DNA of 61,359 bases from RGIG4576 sp964613095 (lineage in GTDB: Bacteria; Bacteroidota; Bacteroidia; Bacteroidales; Muribaculaceae), in contig CAZTFX010000005.1 in assembly GCA_964613095.1 (NCBI GenBank), forward strand, positions 1-61,359. Reading direction: 5' to 3'. The notes under the pieces are model-generated. The model was not told the origin of the DNA. It searched no databases and was given only the letters and a program-made list of their open reading frames with translations. The position numbers and the translations under genes are program-made. Each line of letters begins with the position of its first letter. Positions within the stretch are counted from its first letter, which is position 1. Positions 53,876 to 61,359 of the stretch are shown here, one piece after another.

Positions 53876-54511
53876 TTATTTGTTGGTTTTAATCTTTGGA
53901 GTAGCTATAGTAACCATAAAACTACTATCGTGTTTAAAATGTCTTATTTTAAAATGATGTTTCTTTTTGTCTTTGATTGCTACAAAAGTGTTGGTGTAGC
54001 TGAGTGGTTTATATATATCGTTGCGGAAATTGATACCCTTGGCTTCTATTGCTTTGTATACAGCTTCTTTGGCTGTCCAATAATATAGGTTAACTATTTT
54101 GTCGTTAGGAAGGGTGATATGCAACTCTGTATCGTTGAGAAATTTCTCTCTCACGCGTAACACTTGCTCGGCTTTATGCTCAATGTCGAGTCCGATTGCA
54201 TAAAGGGACGATACTGCGACTCCTACAAGATAAGATGAATGTGAAATACTTATGTGTGTAGGTACATTCTTAATACGTGGAGCACCTGCTTCATTATATT
54301 CTAATTCAAAATCGTGTCCGAAAATGTGATTGAGGATGAGCAATGTTGCCAATTTTTCACAAGCTCTTGTGTATGACTTTATATTCTCGATTTGAGAGGT
54401 TGAAATGCCCGATTTCTTGCATAATGATAGAAGCTCATCTTTGGACTCTTTGATTTCCCAAAGATAAACACTTACATCATCGAGAATAATTGGTTCATTG
54501 TCTAAGGGCAT
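53876..54511 (-). CDS. 4'-phosphopantetheinyl transferase superfamily protein
   Basis: A 211-residue protein with the motifs IGLDIEHKAEQV (metal ligands) and YYWTAKEAVYKAIEAKG. It is the Sfp-like type that activates acyl or peptidyl carrier proteins with coenzyme A. The carrier is not in this window. Its start overlaps the end of gldE by 10 nt, implying translational coupling, as seen in many Bacteroidota. Confidence 0.88.
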   Translation of the reverse strand: MPLDNEPIILDDVSVYLWEIKESKDELLSLCKKSGISTSQIENIKSYTRACEKLATLLILNHIFGHDFELEYNEAGAPRIKNVPTHISISHSSYLVGVAVSSLYAIGLDIEHKAEQVLRVREKFLNDTELHITLPNDKIVNLYYWTAKEAVYKAIEAKGINFRNDIYKPLSYTNTFVAIKDKKKHHFKIRHFKHDSSFMVTIATPKIKTNK

Positions 54512-55851
54512 AGAGGGGCAATTTTGACTTTGACGTTTACAATGCGATGTTTCGCTACTTTTAAAATTTGGAAATGGAATCGTCCATAGTCGATGATTTC
54601 TTTTTCAGCGGGAAAATCTCCTTTTAAGTTAAGAATAAGTCCGGCGATAGTTTCGGCATCTCCTTCAATTTCTTCAAACACGTTTTCCTCGCAATCGGTG
54701 ATTTTGTAGAAATCGTTAAGTAGCGTTTTCCCATCGAAAACGTAGGTGTTATTATCTATTTTTTTGTAGGATTTATCTTCTTCGGTGTCATATTCATCAT
54801 CTATATCACCTACAATTTCTTCAAGAATGTCTTCAAGTGTAACGATACCTTGCGTACATCCGAATTCATCAACTATGATTGCCATGTGAACTTTTGTTTT
54901 CCTGAAATCTTCCAATAGGTCTCCGATTACACGAGTCTCGGGTACAAAGTATGCCGGACGTAGCAATGTTGTCCAATTAAAATCTTTAGAACGTTTGCCA
55001 ATATATGGAAGCAGGTCTTTTGCATAAAGCACACCTTTGATGTTGTCGGAATTACCTTCATAAACCGGCATGCGGGAATACCCATTTGTTGTAACAATCT
55101 TAACAACTTCATCAAAGTCGGCAGAGTATTCGATATCTACAACATCCACACGAGAACGCATGATTTCGGCTACAGTTTTATCCCCGAATGTGAGAATCCC
55201 TTCAAGCAGTTCTTTTTCGTTTTCTGAATTAACTTCTGAAAGTTCAAGAGCTTGCGATAGGTCATCCATAGATATTGTTTCGGTTCTTTTTGTCACTACT
55301 TTATTGACTATAATGGTGCTTTTTACCATAAGTCGTGAAAGGGGACTGAAAATTGCACTCAGTGCAGAAAGACCGCCTGTTGCAAATGCTGCAAATTTGA
55401 CGTTATTGTTGGATGAATAAAGTTTTGGGATAATTTCTCCAAAAAGAAGAATCAGGAATGTGAGAAATACCGATTGTATTATAAAATCCAATATAGCACT
55501 TCGCACTTCAAGTATTTGATTAAGAGCAAAGTTGCACAGAATGATAATTGTTACGTTTACCAGATTATTGGAAATCAATATTGTGGCAAGTAATTTTTCC
55601 GGGTTGGAAAGTAAGCGTTTTACTGTATCTCTTGTACTTTGGCTGGTAAATTTGTCGAAATCGGTTTCCTTTAATGAAAAGTATGCAAGTTCGGAGCCTG
55701 AAACGAATGCCGAGATACATAGGCATAATAATGCTACGATACAGGCAATAATGCTGGATGTAGTAGGTGCGTTTACCGAGATGAGAGGTTGTGCAATATC
55801 GGTTGTTGCCAATATCAACGAAAAAATGCACGATAACGGGTCTGTGTCCAA
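54502..55851 (-). CDS. gldE: Gliding-associated CBS-domain membrane protein GldE
   Basis: A 449-residue protein: a DUF21 membrane domain (about 30-190, three or four helices, with FVSGSELAYFSL), two CBS domains (about 215-345) and a CorC/HlyC domain at the C-terminus. GldE belongs to the gliding/T9SS gene set in Bacteroidota, though it resembles CorC-type magnesium-efflux proteins. The GldE name is inferred from the phylum and layout. A promoter lies upstream at 55934-55964. Confidence 0.85.
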   Translation of the reverse strand: MDTDPLSCIFSLILATTDIAQPLISVNAPTTSSIIACIVALLCLCISAFVSGSELAYFSLKETDFDKFTSQSTRDTVKRLLSNPEKLLATILISNNLVNVTIIILCNFALNQILEVRSAILDFIIQSVFLTFLILLFGEIIPKLYSSNNNVKFAAFATGGLSALSAIFSPLSRLMVKSTIIVNKVVTKRTETISMDDLSQALELSEVNSENEKELLEGILTFGDKTVAEIMRSRVDVVDIEYSADFDEVVKIVTTNGYSRMPVYEGNSDNIKGVLYAKDLLPYIGKRSKDFNWTTLLRPAYFVPETRVIGDLLEDFRKTKVHMAIIVDEFGCTQGIVTLEDILEEIVGDIDDEYDTEEDKSYKKIDNNTYVFDGKTLLNDFYKITDCEENVFEEIEGDAETIAGLILNLKGDFPAEKEIIDYGRFHFQILKVAKHRIVNVKVKIAPLCP

Positions 55852-55933
55852 AATTCTATGAATTAGTTAAACAAAAGTGTTTGGATTTTAATTCCAAACA
55901 AGAAATAAGCAATATGGCTTATATTTACGTTGC

Positions 55934-55964
55934 AAATATACACAATAAAATATTAAGCAACAAA
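55934..55964 (-). promoter_or_regulatory. Promoter of gldE
   Basis: TTG (55964-55962) and TATATTTG (55941-55934) on the minus strand with a 20-nt spacer. The -33 box nearly touches the aldolase terminator. Confidence 0.6.
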
Positions 55965-55993
55965 AAAGGTTGCCGAATATATCGACAACCTTA
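55963..55993 (-). terminator. Terminator of the class II aldolase gene
   Basis: AAGGTTG (55967-55973) pairs with CAACCTT (55987-55993), with additional internal pairing. On the minus strand T residues follow. Confidence 0.75.
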
Positions 55994-56018
55994 TGAATGT
56001 TTAATGATAGTTGGAAAA

Positions 56019-57017
56019 TTATTCAGCCTTTCCGTCGCTACCAAGAACGTTGATGATCTTGTGCTTGTAAAGTTTTTCCATGTTGTCGCGTGCAGGACCT
56101 AAATATTTACGTGGGTCAAATTCTGCAGGCTTTTCAGCAAATACTTGACGAACAGCAGCTGTCATAGCAAGACGACTGTCAGAGTCGATGTTGATTTTAC
56201 ATACAGCGCTCTTAGCTGATTCGCGAAGCCATTCTTCAGGAATACCGATAGCAGCCTTCAAAGCACCACCAAACTTGTTGATTGTTTCAACTTCATCTTG
56301 AGGAACTGAAGATGAACCGTGAAGAACGATAGGGAATCCAGGAAGTTTTTCTTCTACTGCCTTCAATACGTCAAATGCCAATGGAGGAGGAACAAGCTTT
56401 CCGTTTTCGTCCTTTGTGCATTGTTCAGGAGTGAACTTGTAAGCACCGTGAGAAGTACCGATTGAGATAGCCAAGCTGTCACATCCTGTGCGAGTAGCGA
56501 AGTCGATAACTTCTTCCGGGTCAGTGTAAGTGTGGTGGTCACTAGATACTTCATCTTCAACACCTGCTAATACACCAAGTTCGCCTTCTACTGTTACATC
56601 ATATTGGTGTGCGTATTCTACAACTTTCTTTGTAAGAGCAACGTTTTCTTCGTATGGAAGGTGTGAACCATCAATCATTACTGAAGAGAAACCGCAGTCA
56701 ATACAATCTTTACAAAGTTCGAAACTGTCACCATGGTCTAGGTGAAGAACGATTTGTGGATTAGCCCAACCAAGTTCTTTTGCATAAGCAACAGCACCTT
56801 GAGCCATGTAGCGAAGAAGGGTAGCGTTTGCGTAATTGCGAGCACCTTTTGATACTTGTAGGATAACCGGAGATTTTGTTTCAGAAGCAGCCTTGATGAT
56901 TGCTTGAAGTTGCTCCATGTTGTTAAAGTTGAAGGCAGGAATTGCATATCCGCCCTTGATAGCCTTAGCGAACATATCACGAGTGTTCACTAGACCAAGT
57001 TCTTTAAAATTTACCAT
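56019..57017 (-). CDS. fba: Class II fructose-bisphosphate aldolase
   Basis: A 332-residue zinc-dependent aldolase. Conserved stretches are IPAFNFNNMEQLQAI near 28-42, VLHLDHGDSFELCKDCIDCGFSSVMIDGSH (split, with zinc-ligand His in LDHGD), and VLHGSSSVP. It splits fructose 1,6-bisphosphate in glycolysis. It is a single-gene unit with a TATCTTTG box on the minus strand (57082-57075) and a terminator downstream. Confidence 0.95.
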   Translation of the reverse strand: MVNFKELGLVNTRDMFAKAIKGGYAIPAFNFNNMEQLQAIIKAASETKSPVILQVSKGARNYANATLLRYMAQGAVAYAKELGWANPQIVLHLDHGDSFELCKDCIDCGFSSVMIDGSHLPYEENVALTKKVVEYAHQYDVTVEGELGVLAGVEDEVSSDHHTYTDPEEVIDFATRTGCDSLAISIGTSHGAYKFTPEQCTKDENGKLVPPPLAFDVLKAVEEKLPGFPIVLHGSSSVPQDEVETINKFGGALKAAIGIPEEWLRESAKSAVCKINIDSDSRLAMTAAVRQVFAEKPAEFDPRKYLGPARDNMEKLYKHKIINVLGSDGKAE

Positions 57018-57074
57018 AATACTTAAGTATAGATATAATTATTAAATGTTATTTCCTTTAATTTAATTGCGTTG

Positions 57075-57082
57075 CAAAGATA
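57075..57082 (-). promoter_or_regulatory. -7 box of the aldolase gene
   Basis: TATCTTTG on the minus strand, about 58 nt before the ATG. No clear -33 partner. Confidence 0.45.
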
Positions 57083-57126
57083 ACAAAATATAAATTATGA
57101 AATATCGTTATTTTAGAAAAATATAG

Positions 57127-57134
57127 TATTTTTG
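57127..57134 (+). promoter_or_regulatory. -7 box of the glycosyltransferase gene
   Basis: TATTTTTG lies 53 nt before the chosen ATG at 57188 and only 8 nt before an earlier in-frame ATG at 57143. Confidence 0.5.
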
Positions 57135-57187
57135 CATGCCATTTGTGTAATGACTTTGTCGAATCGCGAGATTTCGGCGTGATAGAA

Positions 57188-58006
57188 ATGATTACTGTAT
57201 CTGTTGTTACATATAAGACCGATATATCCGAATTAAGAAATTGTCTTAGTTCAATATCGTCACATCTTGTAAGAAAGGTGTATGTGGTAGATAATTCAAG
57301 GCAGATTTCCATTGCAAATTTTTGTAGGCAGTTTGAAAAAGTGGAATATATAGGCAGTCCTAATGTGGGTTATGGTGCCGGACATAATATAGCGATACGA
57401 AAAGCACAAAAGCTTAATACCAAATACCATCTTGTTCTGAATAGTGATGTGTATTTTGGTGAAGAAGTATTACCTCGCCTTGTTGAGTATATGGATAAGA
57501 ATGAAGATGTTGCACAGGTTCAACCTAATATTATTTATCCTGATGGGACAATGCAATATGGTTGTCGTTTATTGCCATCACCTATTAATCTTATTTCTCG
57601 ACGTTTCTTCTTTAATAGCTTGACTGAGAAACTTAATCATGATTTTATGCTTTATGATTTCGACCATAAGATACCTATGAATATTCCTTATCATCAAGGG
57701 TCTTTCTTGTTGTTTAGAACTGCATGTTTTAAGAAAGTGGGGCTTTTTGATGAACGCTTTTTTATGTATCCTGAGGATATCGATATAACTCGTCGCATGC
57801 ACAAGCATTATCGCACTATGTTTTGGCCGGAAGTTACAATTGTACATGCTCATCGTGCTGCAAGTTATAAAAGTTTGAGAATGCTTGCTGTACATAGCTG
57901 GAATATGGTGAAATATTTCAATAAGTGGGGATGGTTTTGGGATAGAGAACGTAAAGAATGGAATAAATCAGTGCTTAACGAAGTGAGTGCTAATAAAGAA
58001 AAGTGA
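57188..58006 (+). CDS. Family 2 glycosyltransferase
   Basis: 272 residues from the ATG at 57188, which begins with the standard MITVSVVTYKTD. The donor-site acidic pair lies in HLVLNSDVYFGEE. QGSFLLFRTACFKKVGLFDERFFMYPEDIDITRR is a typical GT2 acceptor-site region (split over about 175-210). This resembles rhamnosyltransferase-type enzymes of cell-surface polysaccharide synthesis. It stands alone, so the acceptor is unknown. Confidence 0.88.
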   Translation: MITVSVVTYKTDISELRNCLSSISSHLVRKVYVVDNSRQISIANFCRQFEKVEYIGSPNVGYGAGHNIAIRKAQKLNTKYHLVLNSDVYFGEEVLPRLVEYMDKNEDVAQVQPNIIYPDGTMQYGCRLLPSPINLISRRFFFNSLTEKLNHDFMLYDFDHKIPMNIPYHQGSFLLFRTACFKKVGLFDERFFMYPEDIDITRRMHKHYRTMFWPEVTIVHAHRAASYKSLRMLAVHSWNMVKYFNKWGWFWDRERKEWNKSVLNEVSANKEK

Positions 58007-58067
58007 TTAAAATACGTGTTTTTTCTTATTTTCGGTAGTTCTTTCTGAAAAATTGATAATAATAACT

Positions 58068-58075
58068 TATCTTTG
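58068..58075 (+). promoter_or_regulatory. -7 box of speA
   Basis: TATCTTTG, 71 nt before the ATG; the leader is AT-rich. No clear -33 box. Confidence 0.45.
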
Positions 58076-58146
58076 TCTGGCATTTCTATAAGAAATGTTT
58101 AAATATTATTCAATATTAATTTAATAACTTTTTTCGATATTAAATA

Positions 58147-60045
58147 ATGAGAAAATGGCGCATTGAGGATAGTGCTGAATTGTATAATATCAAGGGTTGG
58201 GGACGTTCTTACTTCTCAATCAATGAAAAAGGGCACGTCCAAGTTACACCAAAAGAAGGCTACGCTGCCGTTGATGTGAAAGATGTGTTGGATGAATTGC
58301 AGTTACGTGATATCACACCACCGGTACTGCTTCGTTTTCCGGACATATTGGATAACCGAATTGAAAAAATTTCAAAATGTTTCAAGCAGGCTGCCCAAGA
58401 GTATGAGTATACTGCTGAAAACTTTATTATATATCCTATTAAGGTGAATCAAGTGAGACAAGTTGTAGAGGAGCTTGTGAGTCACGGTAGAAGATACAAT
58501 ATAGGTTTGGAAGCAGGTTCAAAACCGGAACTTCATGCAGTGCTTGCCTTGAATAATGCCGACAAGTCGGTGATCGTATGTAATGGCTATAAAGATGAAA
58601 ATTATATAGAACTTGCACTTTTGGCTCAAAAAATGGGACGTCGCATTTATATCGTTGCCGAAAAGCTCAATGAATTGAAATTGATGGTGAATGTAGCAAA
58701 GCGACTTGGTATTCGTCCTAATATGGGTGTGCGTATTAAACTCACCAGCTCCGGCAGTGGAAAGTGGGAAGAATCGGGAGGAGATAGCAGTAAGTTTGGT
58801 CTTAATTCAAGTGAATTGCTTGAGGCTCTTGACTTCTTGGAAAGTAAAGATATGAAAGATTGCTTGAAATTGATTCATTTTCATATAGGTAGTCAGATTA
58901 CAAAAATTCGTCACATTAAAAATGCTTTGCGTGAGGCATGCCAATTCTATGTTCAGCTGAGCAAGATGGGCTTTGGCGTGGAATTTGTTGATATTGGTGG
59001 AGGTTTGGGTGTCGATTATGATGGAACACGTAGCAGTGCAAGTGAATACAGTATGAACTATTCTATTCAGGAATATGTAAATGATGCTGTATCACAATTG
59101 GTGGATGTGTGCAATAAGAATGAGTTGAGACATCCTAATATTGTGATAGAGTCGGGGCGTTCGCTTACTGCACATCATTCTATTCTTGTGCTAGATGTGT
59201 TGGAAACCACTCATTTGCCCATTTGGGATGATGACGATGTAGTGGGAGAAAACGAACATGAACTTGCACGTGAGTTATATGGAATTTGGGATAAACTGAA
59301 TCAGCAACGCATTTTTGAAAGTTGGCACGATGCTTTGCAAATACGTGAGGAAGCGTTGGATTTATTCAGTCTCGGATTGTTGGATTTGCGCACGCGTGCA
59401 ATGATTGAAAAACTGTTTTGGTCGATAGCCCGAGAGGTTAATGATATCGCTTTATCTCTGAAACATGCGCCTGAGGAACTTCGTAAAGTGGTGAAGATGC
59501 TACCGGACAAATATTTTTGTAATTTCTCGCTGTTCCAGTCATTGCCCGACTCTTGGGCGATAGATCAGGTGTTCCCGATAATGCCTCTTTCTCGTTTGGA
59601 CGAAAAGCCTACACGTCATGCAACGTTGCAGGATATTACATGTGATAGCGATGGTAAAATATGTACTTATGTATCGTCGCAAGGAGCATCCAATTTCTTG
59701 CCCGTTCATGCGCTGAAGTCGGGTGAACCATATTATTTGGGTGTGTTCTTGGTGGGTGCGTACCAAGAAATTTTAGGTGATATGCACAATTTGTTTGGAG
59801 ATACCAATGCAGTACATATTGATGTGTACAAGGACAGATATGAAATAGACCAGGTTATCGAAGGCGAAACAGTTGCCGAAGTGCTTGAATATGTCGAATA
59901 TAATCCCAAAAAACTGGTACGTAATGTGGAAACTTGGGTTACGGCTTCAATGAAAAGCGGTAAAATTACCCCCGAAGAAGGACGCGAATTTTTAAGCAAT
60001 TACCGTTCCGGGCTATACGGCTATACCTATCTCGAAAACGACTAA
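58147..60045 (+). CDS. speA: Biosynthetic arginine decarboxylase
   Basis: A 632-residue PLP enzyme that converts arginine to agmatine, the first step of a polyamine pathway. The PLP lysine is Lys99 in IIYPIKVNQ. Further conserved parts are HFHIGSQI, FVDIGGGLGVDYDG and IVIESGRSLTAHH. The length is normal. A heptamer array begins right after the stop codon and leads to the inserted four-helix-bundle gene. Confidence 0.95.
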   Translation: MRKWRIEDSAELYNIKGWGRSYFSINEKGHVQVTPKEGYAAVDVKDVLDELQLRDITPPVLLRFPDILDNRIEKISKCFKQAAQEYEYTAENFIIYPIKVNQVRQVVEELVSHGRRYNIGLEAGSKPELHAVLALNNADKSVIVCNGYKDENYIELALLAQKMGRRIYIVAEKLNELKLMVNVAKRLGIRPNMGVRIKLTSSGSGKWEESGGDSSKFGLNSSELLEALDFLESKDMKDCLKLIHFHIGSQITKIRHIKNALREACQFYVQLSKMGFGVEFVDIGGGLGVDYDGTRSSASEYSMNYSIQEYVNDAVSQLVDVCNKNELRHPNIVIESGRSLTAHHSILVLDVLETTHLPIWDDDDVVGENEHELARELYGIWDKLNQQRIFESWHDALQIREEALDLFSLGLLDLRTRAMIEKLFWSIAREVNDIALSLKHAPEELRKVVKMLPDKYFCNFSLFQSLPDSWAIDQVFPIMPLSRLDEKPTRHATLQDITCDSDGKICTYVSSQGASNFLPVHALKSGEPYYLGVFLVGAYQEILGDMHNLFGDTNAVHIDVYKDRYEIDQVIEGETVAEVLEYVEYNPKKLVRNVETWVTASMKSGKITPEEGREFLSNYRSGLYGYTYLEND

Positions 60046-60047
60046 GA

Positions 60048-60071
60048 CAGTGAGGAGTTAGGAGTTAGGAG
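60048..60071 (+). repeat. Left inverted TTAGGAG array of the four-helix-bundle cassette
   Basis: Begins CAGTGAGG and holds two AGTTAGG heptamers. It is the inverted counterpart of the array at 60441-60478, so the cassette begins with CAGT and ends with ACTG. Confidence 0.8.
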
Positions 60072-60087
60072 CTTTTGTTGTATGTGA

Positions 60088-60447
60088 ATGTGTATGAAAG
60101 AAAGTATAATCAAAGAAAAAAGTAAGAAATTTGCTTTGCGAATTATACGGCTTTATCAAGTGTGTAGTGATGAGAGAAAAGAAAAAGTGCTTTCAACTCA
60201 ACTGTTACGTTCAGGTACTAGTATAGGAGCTAATGTTAATGAGGCTTTGTGTGCAATAAGTCGTAAGGATTTTTTGGCTAAAATGTATATAGCGTATAAA
60301 GAGAGTGCAGAAAGTTTATATTGGTTAGAACTGATGAGAGATGCCGGATATATAGCAGAGTGTGAATCTGATAGTATAATGAGTGATTGTGAGGAGTTAA
60401 AGAAAATTCTTAGCAGTATAACAAAAACAGTAAAAGAAACCTCCTGA
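60088..60447 (+). CDS. Four-helix-bundle protein (23S rRNA intervening-sequence type)
   Basis: A 119-residue all-helical protein with the family pattern SKKFALRIIRLYQ, LLRSGTSIGANVNEA (about 41-55) and AYKESAESLYWLELM. The family was first seen in insertions within 23S rRNA genes and occurs widely as free-standing genes; the molecular function is unknown. Here it is framed by inverted heptamer arrays and lies between speA and truA. The right array begins inside its last codons. A second ATG at 60094 is an alternative start. Confidence 0.85.
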   Translation: MCMKESIIKEKSKKFALRIIRLYQVCSDERKEKVLSTQLLRSGTSIGANVNEALCAISRKDFLAKMYIAYKESAESLYWLELMRDAGYIAECESDSIMSDCEELKKILSSITKTVKETS

Positions 60448-60478
60448 CTCCTAACTCCTAACTCCTAATTCCTAACTG
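60441..60478 (-). repeat. Right inverted TTAGGAG array of the four-helix-bundle cassette
   Basis: Read on the minus strand it begins CAGTTAGG, then runs through five heptamers (AATTAGG, AGTTAGG twice, AGTCAGG). It overlaps the 3' end of the gene and stops 4 nt before the truA ATG. The inner order matches the solo array at 48839-48871 closely. Confidence 0.8.
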
Positions 60479-60481
60479 ACT

Positions 60482-61225
60482 ATGCGTTATTTTATAAAGT
60501 TGGCTTATAATGGGGCGAATTTTCATGGGTGGCAATCGCAACCCAATGCCGATTCGGTGCAGGAAACCCTGGAAAAAGCCCTTTCTACGGTTTTGCGTGC
60601 TGAAATAGCTGTTACCGGAGCAGGTCGTACCGATGCCGGAGTAAATGCTGCTATGATGTATGCGCATTTTGATGTGGATGAGCTGATAGGTGACACAGAG
60701 TTGTTGGTCGTAAGGCTGAATAGCATTGTGGGAAAGAATATTGCTATATACAAGGTGTTCAGAGTGCATGATGACGCACATGCACGTTTTGACGCAACTG
60801 CTCGCACTTATAAATATTTTGTTCATATCGAGAAATCACCTTTCCTATATCCTTTTAGTTGGAAATCTAACTGTAAACTTGATTTTGAATTAATGAATAA
60901 GGCGGCTGAGAAACTATATGATTTTGTTGATTTTACCAGTTTCTCAAAGTTGCACACCGATGTAAAAACCAATAATTGCAAAGTGACGTATGCACGTTGG
61001 GAACAGGTTGGCGAACAATGGGTGTTCACTATCACGGCAGATCGTTTTTTGCGTAATATGGTACGAGCAATTGTGGGTACATTGGTAGATGTAGGACGGG
61101 GAAAGATTTCTGTTGACCAATTTTGTGAAATAATTGAAAAGAAAAATCGTTGCTGTGCCGGCACCTCAATGCCCGGTAATGCTTTGTTTCTGTGGGACGT
61201 AAAATACCCATATGATATTTTATAA
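60482..61225 (+). CDS. truA: tRNA pseudouridine synthase A
   Basis: A 247-residue enzyme that makes pseudouridine at positions 38-40 of tRNAs. The catalytic Asp51 is in GAGRTDAGVNA. RFDATARTYKYF and FLRNMVRAIVGTLVDVGRGK are also typical. Its start follows the heptamer array by 4 nt, so its own promoter has probably been replaced or it depends on read-through from the cassette. Confidence 0.95.
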   Translation: MRYFIKLAYNGANFHGWQSQPNADSVQETLEKALSTVLRAEIAVTGAGRTDAGVNAAMMYAHFDVDELIGDTELLVVRLNSIVGKNIAIYKVFRVHDDAHARFDATARTYKYFVHIEKSPFLYPFSWKSNCKLDFELMNKAAEKLYDFVDFTSFSKLHTDVKTNNCKVTYARWEQVGEQWVFTITADRFLRNMVRAIVGTLVDVGRGKISVDQFCEIIEKKNRCCAGTSMPGNALFLWDVKYPYDIL

Positions 61226-61255
61226 GATTATTTTGTGTAAAAAGTGACGAAATAT

Positions 61256-61286
61256 TTTGCGGATAAGGAAAAAGTTGCTATCTTTG
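61256..61286 (+). promoter_or_regulatory. Promoter of the tRNA-Pro gene
   Basis: TTTG (61256-61259) and TATCTTTG (61279-61286) with a 19-nt spacer, 27 nt before the tRNA. Confidence 0.65.
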
Positions 61287-61313
61287 CACCGCAATTCCGA
61301 AAAAGAATGCAAT

Positions 61314-61359
61314 CGGGGTGTAGCGCAGTCCGGTTAGCGCACCTGCTTTGGGAGCAGGG
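61314..61359 (+). tRNA. tRNA-Pro(TGG), 5' part, cut by window edge
   Basis: The acceptor strand CGGGGTG, the D stem GCGC/GCGC and the anticodon stem CCTGC/GCAGG with loop TTTGGGA give anticodon TGG (proline). The window ends just after the anticodon stem, so the variable loop, T arm and 3' acceptor strand are not visible. Confidence 0.9.

Noticed and set aside
60040..60482. GACTA target duplication around the four-helix-bundle cassette
   Set aside because: GACTA occurs at 60040-60044 and 60478-60482, but the left copy is 3 nt away from the array and the right copy overlaps the array end, so chance is more likely.

Overview
The window looks like a chromosomal segment of a low-GC member of the Bacteroidales (Bacteroidota). 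The evidence is: Bacteroidota-type promoters (TAnnTTTG with a TTG/TTTG about 20 nt upstream) in front of most transcription units; a three-gene fumarate reductase/succinate dehydrogenase operon; almost the whole core of the type IX secretion system (T9SS: porT, porP, porK-N, porU, porV, gldE); and lineage-typical families such as DUF3256, DUF3078 and the DUF4143 ATPases. The family cannot be decided from the sequence alone.

Region 1 (1-6.7 kb) is the most unusual part and is best read as a ribosomally synthesised, post-translationally modified peptide (RiPP) locus. A 65-residue precursor carries eight evenly spaced Cys in a C-terminal core. It is followed by a radical-SAM/SPASM maturase with an N-terminal PqqD-like region, a TonB-dependent receptor, a C39-peptidase ABC exporter, and a 76-residue stump of a HlyD-type adaptor. 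The precursor gene is bracketed by two perfect hairpins, and a third perfect palindrome lies inside the core coding sequence.

Region 2 (6.7-15.7 kb) has a hicAB toxin-antitoxin pair, frdCAB, a small membrane protein, a DUF4143 ATPase preceded by three 33-bp direct repeats, a ZIP metal transporter and a SulP anion transporter. Region 3 (15.7-20.3 kb) has RNase R, metY and a divergent Lrp-type regulator.

Region 4 (20.3-27.3 kb, minus strand) is the T9SS operon porT-porP-porK-porL-porM-porN. Region 5 (27.3-38.4 kb) has a SUI1 factor, a membrane-bound AraC regulator, a RecB/AddA-like helicase-nuclease with xseA-xseB, DUF3256, a DEAD-box helicase, a lipoprotein, a Cys/Lys-rich secreted protein and ispF. 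Region 6 (38.4-44.3 kb) is a minus-strand run rex - FAH-family protein - porU - porV - ispF, so the T9SS sorting peptidase and its shuttle lie downstream of a redox regulator.

Region 7 (44.4-61.4 kb) has rplU-rpmA, a sodium symporter, argS, a BI-1 family protein, DUF3078 and two unknown exported proteins, a C69 dipeptidase, a phosphopantetheinyl transferase, gldE, class II aldolase, a glycosyltransferase, speA, a four-helix-bundle protein framed by inverted arrays of a TTAGGAG heptamer, truA and the 5' part of a tRNA-Pro. A solo array of the same heptamer follows argS. A second set of about 32-bp GGAAAA-type repeats lies before argS without an ATPase gene.
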